A stretch of 64,000 nucleotides of DNA from Favolaschia claudopus (Eukaryota; Basidiomycota; Agaricomycetes; Agaricales; Mycenaceae): NCBI GenBank assembly GCA_037176885.1, contig JAWWNJ010000016.1, forward strand, positions 1,116,001 to 1,180,000, written 5' to 3'. Shown here in pieces: positions 1 to 11,593 of this stretch. Position 1 is the first letter of the stretch. The number at the start of each line of letters is the position of its first letter. The notes beneath the pieces were generated by a model. That model worked only from the letters and a program-made list of their open reading frames with translations. It was not told the origin of the DNA and did not search any database. The translations under genes and the position numbers were made by a program.

Positions 1-852
1 GCTCGCTTCGTCATTGTAACTAACATTCGATAATTTTGGGGTCCAAGTGTTATTTATGCTGGGCTCTCTATTTATCACGCTACCTTATTGTGTTGTCTGT
101 AGCTCATGCTTGGAGTTAAATTTCGAGCTAAACCTGTCATACTGAGCGCGTTGTATCATAGAATACTTACAAACGATGAATTGGACTCAAAGGACAGGTG
201 TCCGAATTGGGTAATAATGCTCCCTTATTTGGAAGGTGATGCCATCACCCCTCCTCCCCCTCCCTCGCACAAGACTTTCTTTTTAAATCCATCACATAAA
301 AAAACCATGAACCGCGGTCCGTGGCCCACAACGTCGTCTCTCAGGCTCATAACGACGCCTCCATGGGCTGAAAATTGGGAACATGCTGTCGTCGGTAGGT
401 ACTAGGCTGGGCCAGCTGGCAGGCTTGTTCCCTCGTAAGTATATGATACACACCAGTCATATGGAACTGCTGTTCTTGAGCAAGTGGTGTCTGCGGATTT
501 GTGTTGTAGTTGTGTAGATTACTTGGCTCCCTATGTCGGGTGTATACCAGAGCGGGATCGAGTCTTGGTATCGCAATCCGCTTTACGCAGACAGCTTTCA
601 TATTGTTAAAATCTTGGTAGATGAGTAGGAGCACAAGAACCCTTCTTGAATAACGTGAAGCACAGAGTGGATGATAGCGCTCAAGCGTGTGTCTCATCCG
701 CATTCTGTCTCAAAAATCATTCGCCGCGCCAGCTTAGATATGTCCGGCGTCCCTCTTTCCTATCTACGTCCGATGGCCAATCCAGGTTCAGCAGTACATA
801 TTTTGTTACATTTGACTTTGTCCAGGCCGCCATTACCTCAAACCTATAGTAT
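1..852. other. No gene recognised at the left edge
   Basis: Short open frames exist on both strands (for example 106-405 plus, 347-703 minus). None shows a recognisable domain, signal peptide or convincing splice structure. A pyrimidine-rich patch lies near 245-275. Positions 845-852 are the 3' flank of the DUF4139 gene. Confidence 0.5.
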
Positions 853-2936
853 CTACAATCCGATGACTCGCGCATCAGCAGGCGACACGGTGACCGTCCA
901 CTCCAGCGTAAGATTAATCTTCCCCTTTGCAGGAACGGCGCACACCCAGCTGACCCTTCTATCCTGCTCGTCGCCGCCGTCCCACTGTGCCACAACGCCC
1001 TTGCTCACATTGACGCTCGCAGCCTTGCCTTTACCCGCCGCATCCGCATCCGCGTCGTTAACGGTCCCCTCGCCGCCACCTTCGCCACCAAAGGCAAGCG
1101 CCGGCTGTGCGAGCTTCACCTTGATCTGAGCATTGCGAGAGCCATGGATCTGGTCGATGATCTTGAGGCCCTCAATCGCGACGCTCTTGGTGTTGTGCAC
1201 GGTGATGCGCTGGGTGAAGCTGTGGGTCGCGCTTTTTTGCTTGAGGTTGTAGAAGCCGAAGCCGGTTTGGGAGAGTTTCTTGATGATGGGTGGGTAAGTG
1301 ATTCGGATGGAGGGGTCAAGTCTGAAGATAGGAGTGGGCGAGCATCAAAGGAGAGAAGGTTGGGAAGAGATAGCAGAACGCACCCGAGTGGACAATCAAA
1401 GCTTTCTTGAGGGCTAACGGGAGGAACGGCCGAACGCGCGATAAAGCTTCCGTCGACGTAGACACTTGCGGTGCCGCTCAGCAGCGTATACTCGGATGCA
1501 TTGGTGATTTGCGCCTGCGGCCAGTGTTATAACGATGGCCGGCCAAAGTGCAATAGGATGCGTACCGTCAGATGAGTCTTGGCCTCGCGTTTGGGGACGG
1601 CAACCCACGACATCTTGGCTTCCGGTTTCAGCTCTACGATGGTAAAATTATGGACGGCATCATCACAGGGGATCGTGACCAGCCCGGGGACACGAAACGT
1701 CGCGTTGATATTTCCGCTGGAAGCCACTTCTGCAGGGGCAGGAAGGATAACAGGGCTATGTGAGCTACGCCTACGGGCGCGACTGGGAGAGCGAGAGCGA
1801 GAGCTGCTCCTGCTCCTTCTACCGGCGACAGATCCTGCCATCATCATGGGCTGGATAGCAGCGTGCGGCACCGGCCCCCAACCACCCTGAGGCCGAACGA
1901 ATCCAGACCGCTGACGCGAGTGGTCTGGGTAGCTGGCGTAAGCCATGGGTTGATAGATGTCGACGTTCCAAGGAAAGAGTGCGGGGACGCCAAGGCCAAA
2001 AGTTGGGATAGAAGTTTCGAGTTGCAATGGAACGTTGTCCCAAGACTATGCCTATGTCAGAACATAGATCGTCAGAGTAAGGAATTGCCTACCTCTCCCG
2101 TATTCTGCTTTATGGCAGCCTTATAGATGAGTTTAACCGGAGATTCTTTCGTATCCATATCAACACGTATATCATACAGCGCCCTCCAGCTGGCAAGAGG
2201 AACAGCTGTAAAATAAAACATCAGCTATGGTCAGTGTCCGAACGAGGGCGTACAGACCGTAGATTAAGGCAATCTCGACATCCCCGGCTCCTTGTGCAAA
2301 CACCCCAATCGCTGCCCTGGTGCGCAATTTGTTCTGCTCAGGGGGGACAGCGATCTGCGCACGCTCCGCTGTAATCTCTCTCCCAATACGCAGCAACTCT
2401 CGCGTCAGTTCAGCCTTCCTGCGATCGAGCCGTGCGCCAGTGGTCTCATACTGCTCCAACACAGGCTCGAGTTGCGCTGCGGAGAGACTTTGCACATTGA
2501 GCGATCCTAGATACTGCTTGAGAGACGCTAAAGCTTCTTCGCAGCGGGTGAGCGCGTTTGCAGTGTCTTCTCGTGTGTTGAGAAGCTCCTCGAGCTTCGC
2601 TGAAGACTGTGGGACGTGTTCGTCCGCCAAGGACAGCGTCACATCGTGGATCGTCGCCGCACCGCGTCCTTCCACCCTGCAAAGTCCGACTATAACTAAC
2701 TGCAAATGACCAGTATCAAGCAGCAACACTGACCGAAGAGAGTCCGCCTCGAGAAGATTAGGAAGCCCCGAAATATTCACCTGGTTCTGCCCAGTGTGAA
2801 CAGCAAACTTGTAGAGCCGGACGATTTCTGCCTGTGTCGGGTACAAGCTGACTGAGACGATCTTGCTGTCTGTAACCGACTGGAGCTCGATGCTAGTAGG
2901 TTGGAACGCGGGCGGGTCGACAGAAGGTTCAGACAT
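853..2936 (-). CDS. DUF4140/DUF4139 (mucoidy inhibitor A-like) protein
   Basis: Intracellular protein of the MuiA/F37C4.5-like family, biochemical role unknown. The start at 2936 opens MSEPSVDPPAFQPTSIELQ. The N-terminal DUF4140 region contains LRVEGRGAATIHDVTL, formed by removing an intron near 2679-2732. A coiled-coil linker follows (KLEELLNTREDTANALTRC, then a run rich in E, R and A). The DUF4139 region begins ALIYAVPLASWRALYDIRVD across an intron near 2213-2262 and continues to 853, ending SPADARVIGL. Near 1770-1830 an Arg/Ser-rich stretch (RRSRSSSRSRSPSRARRR) interrupts DUF4139, which is unusual for the family. Exons join in frame and the gene looks intact. A truncated relative of its 3' end lies at 21872-22303. 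Family assignment is firm; molecular function is not known. Confidence 0.82.
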
Positions 2937-3337
2937 GGTCGATTAGGGAGTCACAGGAAAGGATACGGAAAGCTGTTGAAAAGAAGTGGGTCCTTTTGTT
3001 TTTTTGTCTCCATAATTTCGGCGCTTAAACGATATTCATCGCGCGGAATGGTCGCCTCGAGGCCGCAGCGCTGATTTGAGCCTGAATTTAAAGGCATTGG
3101 CGGGGTGTACATGAAAAAGGCGGAGTCTTTCAAGTCATTGTGGTGGAAGAACGCAAGGCGGCATCAAGTTTGATCAATTTTCGGTGGGCAAATGATTATG
3201 AACTCAAGCAAAGTGCGTGTACATGTATTTAAAACTTTGGAGTGGTATGTATGTAAGTATTTATACATCGCACAAAACTACTACCTTCATGGTACAGAAC
3301 AGAAATTCTTGCAAGTAAGAGAATTCTCTCTACAAGC
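2937..3337. other. Intergenic, promoter side of the DUF4139 gene
   Basis: About 400 bp between the DUF4139 start and the 3' end of the TMEM135-like gene. AT-rich patches and no credible coding frame; the 60-codon frame at 2951-3133 has no support. Confidence 0.5.
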
Positions 3338-5263
3338 TCAATTCGGCCCAATGAACTGATACAAAATCCTCCTCACCAACCCCGACAAATGTTCAGGGTC
3401 ATTCTGGTATGTGCTCATCACCAGCCCCATCGCCAGCCCCGTCAACAAACTCTCGCCCCAGTTACCCGTGCGGAAAACAAGCCCCCGCCCCCGCGCAGCG
3501 ACCCAGACACTCTCCAGACTCTTTGGGAGGACATACATCGCGAGCTCCGCCCTGCGTCGATCTTCTTCGACAAGGATTGCGAGCCCCGCGAGGAAACCGG
3601 TCATCCAGAACGAAGGTTTCGAGATGAGGAGGTCTATAACGGATTGGGGGAGGAGTTTGCGCCATATGGGTGAGGACATGAGGCGTTCGTAAGTTTGATG
3701 TTTTAGGCAAACAGAGCCTGAAAGTTGTTGGTGAGCGCAGGCCGCAGGCTATGAAGAAGAAGACCCACCCTGGTAGATGAGCACAAACAGACCCAGGAAC
3801 GCCGAGCTGCGTAAACTGCCCAGCCCAGAGCGCACGAGCAGCCGTCCAGGGTCTGCTCGGAACTGCCGCCAACGCAGCAAGATGGGCGGAAGGAAATGCA
3901 GCGCCGAGTAAATGGGCAGCATATATCTGAACACGTCAACGAACCGGTCCGGCGCGACGCTCCAGCAGCTCGTCAGCTTCGGGTGCAGCGCCTCACATGG
4001 CACATAGTGCGGGACGGGCGCGCCGGCGAGGACGTTCTCCCGCAGCGCCTGCAGGTACGCTGCGTTGGACGGTGTGGCGTCTGCGCGGGCGATGATGGTG
4101 TCAAGCGAAGGTAGGTCGATGCGGTGCTCGCGAACGGCGAAGTGGTTGATGCGGACGGCCTCAGTGGAGAGGTGGCCAGCGCCTTGGATCCAGTTGATGT
4201 AGCTGCGGGGGAGCGTATCGGGACGCATCGTGTAGCCGTACATAATCTGTCCACAGGCGAAGGCGAAGACCATAACAGAGCCATAGGGGATATGAATGCC
4301 GTGTCGGCCGCTGTAAGAATTGTAGGAACCTTGTAGCCCGCTGCCTTAAATCAAGAGACGAACTTGCTGTACACAAAACTCGACGCACCGAACAAACATT
4401 TGCTGCGCGATGACGACGCGGCGGCTGCGCTTCTCCCACATGATGGCGAGACTCCCTGCAATGGCCCCAGCAAGAGCAGCGTGCCACCGACGCGTGCGTT
4501 TACGGACAAGAGCCATTTGTGCGTGAGCACTGAGAGACAGCCGTGCAGAACGACGGCGATGAAGGGGAGTTGGCGGACCGGAAGCGGGATACGAAACCGT
4601 CCTAGGGAGGTCCATCTCCTCCTCGTCCTCTTCGTCTTCATAAAATGGTGAAGTCAAAGGCCGCGGTCGGGGGTTGATGGCGGGTATAAAAATGGGTAAA
4701 GCGTTGAGCAAAAATTTGTACACGGCCGCAAACGTCCCTAAAACACTTAGTACAACTCACAAAGTGGGAAACCGAGTAGAACTCACCCAGCATAGCTGCA
4801 AATCGCAGCGAATCAGATCCAAAGATGGCATTGCGTATTAGCTTCAAACGTTCATCTCTGGCCGCCAAACTTGTCAGCTATTCTTGCTTCAGTCTCGTAT
4901 TCACGAACTTGGGAACACGGTGGAGTCGTATAAGTGCCAGGACCACATTCAAAGAAGCCCGAATGTTGAAAGCCAGCGTCGCGGACCCTATAAATACCAC
5001 TTGAAAACCAGAACAAAGAGATTTGGTCTTGACGTACTGAAAGCCCCGGTCGCCGCATGCTCCAGACAGTCCCTCAGCGACGGAAGCTCTGCTACAGGCT
5101 GCCCGCGGTCGCGCCATACGATCTGGCGAGCGCTTTTCAGTCGCTCTTGGTAGTTGGCCAGGGCGACCAAATTTTCAAACGACGCCATCGCTTGGCGGGT
5201 GGTGAAGTGGGGCTCTCCTGGCGACGTCGGCGAGCTGTAAAAGTACTGGGAAGAGTCGTCCAT
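3338..5263 (-). CDS. TMEM135-like multi-pass membrane protein
   Basis: Fungal relative of TMEM135, a family linked in animals to peroxisomes, mitochondria and lipid homeostasis. The start at 5263 gives MDDSSQYFYSSPTSPGEP. Exon 1 joins after HAATGAF to MVFIGSATLAFNIRASLNVV, using a GTACGT donor; this restores a TM segment rich in small residues. Later exons give AARDERLKLIRNAIFGSDSL, an acidic loop (EDEEDEEEMD), a basic stretch and a TM (WHAALAGAIAGSLAIMWEKR), then FACGQIMYGYTMRPDTLPRS and a cysteine-containing loop (HYVPCEALHPKLTSCW). The end is SGLVRRILYQFIGPN. The repeated Cys-plus-TM layout matches the family. At least four introns are needed and no disabling change was seen. It runs in the same direction as the genes on both sides. 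Confidence 0.72.
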
Positions 5264-6021
5264 CGCTCATTGAAAACTTTGGGGTGGTCGACGCGGTAAT
5301 TATGGGGACAGAGCCGGGTATTTCACATGGAGCCTCAGTCGGAGTTACCCGGGTCGTTCCATCATTTTACTCTAATTGTCTAAAGTTCACTTCCTCCACC
5401 ATGCCCATACTTAGAACGATATCGAGGAGTTTAACCGGGTCTCGTCGAAATTGTCAACGTTTCGGTTTCCCTCCAAAAGCGCTGGATACCAGGATATTTT
5501 TCCCTTTTTTTTCATTTCGAATGTGCGGGTAGTTTCGGAACCAGAGCTGAGGTCAAACAACACGACGCTGGAAGCTTTTGTTTCGATGTCTCGACTGTGG
5601 ATTAGGTCTAGGTTCAGCTTCGAACGGTGGTCTGGCATTTCAGACTCCGGTGGGAGTCTCGACTCCATCTTCCTTAATTACGGTGGTATTTTCTTGACAC
5701 AGGGTTCTTAGAGGTTCTCAGCTTGCTAAGACTTGCTTCTACATCGTCCAATGAATCTATGCATCTTCGGGTGGACAAAGAAAATTCCGGCTGGTCCAGC
5801 TTCACAGTTCTTCACGCTCGAATTGTGCAAATCCGCTAGCTTGATCGAACTTTGAAAATGCGGAGAATCGAAATCTATTGTCGATTTCGTACCCAACTGG
5901 AAGGGACGTCACAAGAAATCAATGCATCGACATCCGGGAACAATGTCCATGAACCCTCCGACTGTTCAGTCAGGCATACGCCAGTCTATAGTCTCTACAT
6001 GTTTTCGATGTCAAGCCTCCT
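5264..6021. other. Intergenic, orphan frame only
   Basis: Holds an 85-codon minus-strand frame (5411-5668) that I do not recognise and that lacks codon or splice support. Otherwise nothing was seen. It separates the TMEM135-like promoter from the 3' end of the thioesterase-like gene. Confidence 0.45.
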
Positions 6022-7068
6022 TCACAGCATGGCTTCTACCCGCGCGAACCCATCCTGCAAATCCCGAATCAACAAACTATTCCAAAGCACGTCATAATGC
6101 CCTGCATCAAGATAAACCACCCTCAAATCATCCAGACAGCGATGTGCGCCCAAATCCCCCCAATCCTTCCTACACCGCTGCGGGACTTCTCCAATCACAC
6201 CATTGGAGCAAACGAAGACTGTCATCGGAGCCTTCAACGTCCTAATCCACATAGCCAAACCCTCCATCAAGCTTTCTGAATCTCGCTTTTCAGACATGCC
6301 AATAACCAGGTCGAACACCGCCCCAAGATAACACCCCATCGTCTCGAAAAACAAGACCGCAAAATCCGAAGACGGTTCAATTCCATCCAACGCCCTGATC
6401 AAATCGTCTGCAAGCTCATGTCTGCGGACGTCCTGGCCCCCCATATCTCTCCGGGTTATCTCGCATACACTGCGAAAGGAATTGGCGACGAATCTCCGGC
6501 GTGCCACCTGTACATCATCTTCGAGCTTCCCATCATCCCGCCAGACCACACCGATTTCCGGACACAGGAATATTGTCGGGAAATGGTCCACAAAGGCGAG
6601 CTGGATGATCTTGTCGCCATGATCCTCGAAAATTCGCGCCAAAGCCACCAATATGATGCTGCTCGCCGAAAACGCAGACAGCCTATACGGCCCCTTCGGC
6701 TGTTTCTCCTGCGAGTTTGGATTCTCTGAGTACTGGGCTCCGACGACACAGCTTGGTAAGATTACCTTGATTTTCACAAAATAATGGTGTGCTTGTGCAG
6801 CTATCGAATGAAGCGGAGTGCTCGGCGTGATCTGAATCCCCCATAATCCTGACTTGAATGCCTTTTTCAGAGGCTCGAATGCCTGAAGGGCACCACCGCC
6901 GCCTTCGAGGGATTTAGTTTTCCCGGAAAGTGGATGAACGAGGAACTGGCCATGGAGGATGATCAAAGGTGGCTCGGTGTTCCTGACTCTACTCAATTCG
7001 ACAACGGTTTCAGTCCCAAATCCGACATTCCGGCTAGACTGCTTTGGGGGCTCGGTTGCATTGGACAT
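6022..7068 (-). CDS. Alpha/beta-hydrolase of the thioesterase type
   Basis: Single-exon protein of about 348 residues starting at the Met of MSNATEPPKQ; an in-frame ATG four codons upstream (7080) is the alternative. The layout resembles the thioesterase domains that end polyketide and non-ribosomal peptide synthases: a first strand PPLIILHGQF, a region where GPYRLSAFSASS sits where these enzymes have GPYRLxGxSxGG, and a late histidine candidate in LDAGHYDVLW. The nucleophile elbow here reads A-F-S-A-S instead of G-x-S-x-G: the serine is kept, both glycines are lost. Its start lies about 350 bp downstream of the acyl-CoA ligase end on the same strand, so the two may act on the same acyl or aryl thioester. 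Fold assignment is fairly secure, substrate unknown, and activity uncertain because of the altered elbow. Confidence 0.6.
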   Translation of the reverse strand: MSNATEPPKQSSRNVGFGTETVVELSRVRNTEPPLIILHGQFLVHPLSGKTKSLEGGGGALQAFEPLKKAFKSGLWGIQITPSTPLHSIAAQAHHYFVKIKVILPSCVVGAQYSENPNSQEKQPKGPYRLSAFSASSIILVALARIFEDHGDKIIQLAFVDHFPTIFLCPEIGVVWRDDGKLEDDVQVARRRFVANSFRSVCEITRRDMGGQDVRRHELADDLIRALDGIEPSSDFAVLFFETMGCYLGAVFDLVIGMSEKRDSESLMEGLAMWIRTLKAPMTVFVCSNGVIGEVPQRCRKDWGDLGAHRCLDDLRVVYLDAGHYDVLWNSLLIRDLQDGFARVEAML

Positions 7069-7413
7069 CGTGAAGACCACCTCGCGCGTGCCGTCGGTCT
7101 GTGTTATATTCGCTCTATATACAACCTATAAGCTTCGAATTCGCGGGGCAGTACAGCGTCTGATAGATGGTAGCTCCCGAACGGTGGAAGGGTCTTCCGA
7201 AGGTCTTCGAATGAGACCTTTTTCTGACTTTACATTTACCATTGCGAACGAACTATCAGATTTCGATTCTTATGCAGAATTTGATAGCATGCCTTATGGT
7301 TGGATCCGACCCCGTAAGTATTTGTTCTCAAGTCACAGCGAGCCCATACAATCTCTGTTCGATCCCGGCCAACAATGATATACTCTAGGAATATATACAG
7401 TTCAATACACAAG
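7069..7413. other. Short intergenic gap between thioesterase and ligase
   Basis: About 345 bp with no coding signal; presumably the thioesterase promoter and the ligase 3' region. Confidence 0.4.
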
Positions 7414-10077
7414 TCACATCTTCGAAGCAGATCTTCCCAACTGACGCGCTCTGTCGCGAAGCACCTGCCGCGAGACCTTGCCACTAGGATTCCTGGGAAT
7501 GCCTTCGATGAATTCAACATGCGCAACATGCTTAAAGCGCGCCCTGTCTTTCGCCACATACTGTGAGAAACGGAAGGAAGCCCAGTCAGCGGTATGTATT
7601 TCTCTGACTCCCGCTTTGGATTGCAAAACAAACCTGCATAAGCTCTTGTTTCAATTCATTGGCCTTGATCTTATCTTTATCTTGCGCCAGTGATCCACCG
7701 CTGGGTTTGAGAACCACAAAGGCGAGGGGAACCTCGCCTGTTTTTTCGTTGGGGATCCCAACAACGCAAACCTCTGCGACGTGGGGATGACCCACGAGGC
7801 AGCCCTCGAGTTCCGCTGGGGAAACTTGCATCCCGTTGACCTGTAATTTTTTCTTTTAGTGGAAGAGCTGCGCCTCAAAAACTACTTGATTTTACTTTGA
7901 TGATTTCCTGCGACCACAAGTCAGCCATGATTCGTAATAAGAGAATCGAAATTCAACCAACTTTCAAACGGTCAATATACACAATCTCTTCCCGATCGTT
8001 AAACATGACGAGATCTCCCGTGCGACACCAGCTAAAATTTGCAAATAGTTGACGAAATAGTTCTGGCCAGGGACACAGATTCGGCATACCCATCAACGAA
8101 GGTTTCGCGGGTACTGCGAAGAAGAGTGTAGTTAGCGGGATTTGCACAGTAATTGCCGTAGAGACAGACTACTCACGCCACATCGTTACCCCAGTATCCA
8201 ATCGCAGATGACGGGCTCTTGACCTGGAGCTCCCCCGCTTCGCCCTGCCTCGCGAAAGTCCCGTCTGGCTTCACCGCATGTGCTTTTATTCCCGGAAGCA
8301 GGGTTCCGCAATTATATCCCACTTTCGTCAGCGTTGAAGGCATAGATATTCCTCCAGTGACCTCCGTTTGCCCTCGAAGTGTGTTGTCAATGCCGGGTCG
8401 CCAAACGATTTCTTCGAAGGTCGACTCACCATATGCTTGAGCGATGTATGCATCGGGAAAGACTTTGACGAGGGCATTGGTTAGGGCCTCTGTGGACAAA
8501 CCAGATTAGCCCAGGTGGTAAATACATGCATCTGTCAATACCTGATAGCGATGCGCCTCCGCATGTAATGACTCTAACGCTAGTCAAGTCATATTGCCGA
8601 ACCAAAGGATCCTGGGAAGACGGTTAAACAGAGCGAAAGGAACAGTACACGTCATGTTTTTTTCCAACATACCTTGGACAATAACACCGCCTGAGGTGGA
8701 ACAATAGTCAATTGATTGATTTTGTGCCTGACGATGCTTTCGAGCATGTCTTTGAAAACAAATTTCGGTACAATGACTAGCGTGATCTGAAAACAAAACA
8801 AAATCGAATTAGCTTGAACAGGGAAGAGCGTATCGGACTTGTACGCACGGCACAAAATATAGGGATGTGCTATAGCATTCGATGAGACCATAAAAAAGTC
8901 CCTTGTCATGTACTTACAGACATCAAAATACCGAAAATATCTGTAGGTTGGCGAGGTTAGGAAGTTTCAAGGCATACAAGAGATTTTGACGAACGGTAAA
9001 GCGGAACAATCCCGAGGCAAACATCCCCAGGTCTGTACCGACGTGCAGCCTCGGAGACATGCTTCGCGTCCGCCATCTGATGAGTCGAAACCATAAGAAT
9101 CCCAGCAATAACCCCAGAATGAGAAAGAGCTATAATCTAACGCCGGGTTATTATGAGTTTGACCCAGACCCTACATTGTGCCCGTACCTTGGGGAGCCCC
9201 GTTGTGCCACTCGAAGGGCTTAGAAACGCGATTTTTTGGCGTCCTTCTCCAGCGCGTAATTTTCTTGGAGACGGTACATTCGAGAGTTGTTGAAGTCCTT
9301 TGAGAATCAGTTGATTGACCGTGAACTGAGTTTTGTGTTCCGCGTTATCTTCCGTCAATACAACCACCCGCTCGGACGGCAGCCCGAAATCTTTTGCTCC
9401 TTGGAGCGCGGTATCAAGCACATCGACATGCGCAATTATGAGCGTCGGGTTGGTCTGTCGAAGTTGATAGCCAAGCTCAGCGGCAGAGAATGTAGGATTG
9501 CAAGGTCTGGCTGTGACTTTCAGTTTCCTCACTCGATAGGATTCTCAAAGAAACGCACGATATCCTGGCCAGAAGTCTGTGCATTCCCCACACGCACGGG
9601 TGATAGTCTAAATCGAAAGTCTTGAGTGAGATGATTGGCGCGAGAGTTGTTAATACTAACCGATGTGATTCCTTGAAAACACCAAGACTGAATTCAAGAT
9701 GAGTGAGTGATCTTCAAAGCAGTGTGATAATCCTACCCACCAACATCGTCCTCGCCTGAGGGAGGTTTGGTGAATACTACGACCACGAATGACCTGAATA
9801 GCTCACTCACGTATTCCGAATTGACTTTGAACTCCCGCAGCGAACCCACGGGTTCGTGTGCGGAGCTGAGGGAGATGTAAAGAGAATGCAATGATTATTT
9901 GGTTCATCCTTTCACCTCTTCCAAGCCAACTTTTCTGCCGGTCTGGTCGACGACTAGCCAAGGAGTTGCAGGTGGCCGTGTGGGACGGAATGGGTGACTG
10001 TAGTCCAGAATGAACTCTTCCAGTGTAATGTCGTCGGGAATGTGAGGTAGTTCCCCGCGTCCTTCAAAGGTGGTCAT
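7414..10077 (-). CDS. AMP-forming acyl-CoA/4-coumarate-CoA ligase-like enzyme
   Basis: Member of the adenylate-forming superfamily: it would activate a carboxylic acid with ATP and pass it to CoA. The start is the Met of MTTFEGRGELPHIPDDITLE, 20 codons inside a longer open frame. Exons then give DDVVLVFSRNHIDYHP and FSAAELGYQLRQTNPTLIIA. The phosphate-binding loop is LSPSSGTTGLPK, followed by VFKDMLESIVRHKINQLTIV and AYGESTFEEIVW at the A5 position. RTGDLVMFNDREEIVYIDRL contains the hinge-side aspartate. The C-terminal subdomain has MQVSPAELEGCLVGHPHVAE and ends with NPSGKVSRQVLRD, which holds the catalytic lysine. About ten short introns are required. All core motifs are present, so it looks functional. 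The A5 motif differs from the usual YGxTE, so substrate cannot be predicted. It pairs with the thioesterase-like gene downstream. Confidence 0.85.
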
Positions 10078-11593
10078 TGCGATTGGAGGCGAAAGGCGAA
10101 AGTGTGGGTGTGTTGGTGCGGGAAGCCACAAGTGCACGCCCTGTTTTTCTCAGGTAAATCAAGTAACGGCAGAAATGATTACAACAAACCTCTGTATCGG
10201 GCTAGAATCATATCTTTGGGAACTTGGAAGCGAGTTCGGATGTAGACTGAGATGGCCGTCTGATAATATGTGTTTACCGTTCTGTGAGAGAACAGAAATG
10301 TGCAACCCCGCGGGAGAATAACATCTCCTTCCAAGACTCGGGATGAACATTGGACATGATGATGGTCGTGGTCAGGCAGTGAGAGGAGGAATGGGAGGAA
10401 GTGACTGCGTGGGAGAGATGAAGGCACATCAATTTCACACGGTTCAAATTGGTTGGGAAGTGATTATTTACTCGAAGTAAGTAGGGATGTTGAAAAAGTG
10501 TGAGGATCTCGGATGCACTGAACCGGTGTTACTGAGTGCGACATTTGAACCCGCAGTATGTAGTTCCGGTCTGGTCTCCTTCGGAAGCTGCCAAGGAGAA
10601 CATCTATTATTCCCACGGTTCAATATTGAACTACGGTATCGTAAATAGAAATTGCGAGGATTGTTATGTACTTCCTCCTCCTCAGAAGCTTTCACCTCGC
10701 TCGTCTTGATGAATTTCGCCCATCATTTCTGTCAAACAATCATGATGGGGTTGTATTACATGCACACCGAAGAATGGTACATTTCCATCTTGCAACCCAC
10801 GCTTCTGAATGCTAATCAACCTCCTTATTTACGAGGAAGCTCACCTAAGTCCCACAATGTATACTTTCAAATGCTCGATGCTGTTCTTCCGAACCGGCGG
10901 CTTTCGGATGCTGGATTTCGAAGACTGACCTATAATTGTTGTGATAACGGTACAGACCCCTGCGACATCTGATCTCTTCGCCGCAATCAAGTGCGCCGCT
11001 GTCAACGCAAGGGGTGCATTTTGACTGTAATACTGTAAATTTATGGTGGCCGGCAAATGCCGACGGAACGCCATTGAGATCCGCATCACACGGTTGTCGC
11101 CGAACTCTCAGTTGCACGCTCACCAAACACTCACAGACCTGGTGGCGTCGTGGCGTCTGGTCGAGTCCAGGACAAGGTAGATCTGTCAACTCGCTATAAA
11201 GCCCATGCTGAGTACGGAGTGTAGGAAACAGCCATCCCCTCGGGAATGCATGAAAAATCTACGACAACAGCTCGCGGCGATGGCTTCGATCTTTTAGTTG
11301 CGCCGCGCGATTCAGTCAACCTTGTGTTCTGTGATGCTGTATCATTCATTCAAATGCAAGAATAACTCGGACAGGTCGGGGCTCGCTGTTTCACTCCGGT
11401 TCGAGGGAAAATCCGACCCATATCGTTCTCTATGAGTCGGCAGTATCGCCTTTCTGGTCAGTGTCAATGGTAGGTATAATATCTCCGAGTTTCCGGCCGT
11501 CAGGAACATAAGCTTGGCCAGGATCATAAAATACCTCGCCCTGAGTCCTCCTCCTCCCTCCCTCCCTCCAGACCGACCCTCCGACATCCTGCA
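10078..11593. other. Gene-poor 1.5 kb between divergent gene groups
   Basis: Lies between the ligase start (minus) and the TM-protein start (plus). Frames at 10652-10972 (plus) and 10841-11189 (minus) overlap and have no recognisable domain. A minus-strand patch at 11440-11545 reads like protein (YDPGQAYVPDGRKLGDIIPT) but no gene model could be built around it. A pyrimidine-rich run lies at 11545-11580, just before the TM-protein start. Confidence 0.4.

Noticed and set aside
347..703. 118-codon minus-strand ORF at the left edge
   Set aside because: No recognisable features; its length is within what chance gives.
10841..11189. Minus-strand frames with ankyrin-like feel (ALTAAHLIAAKRSD)
   Set aside because: No repeat periodicity and no consistent reading frame; too weak to call a gene or relic.
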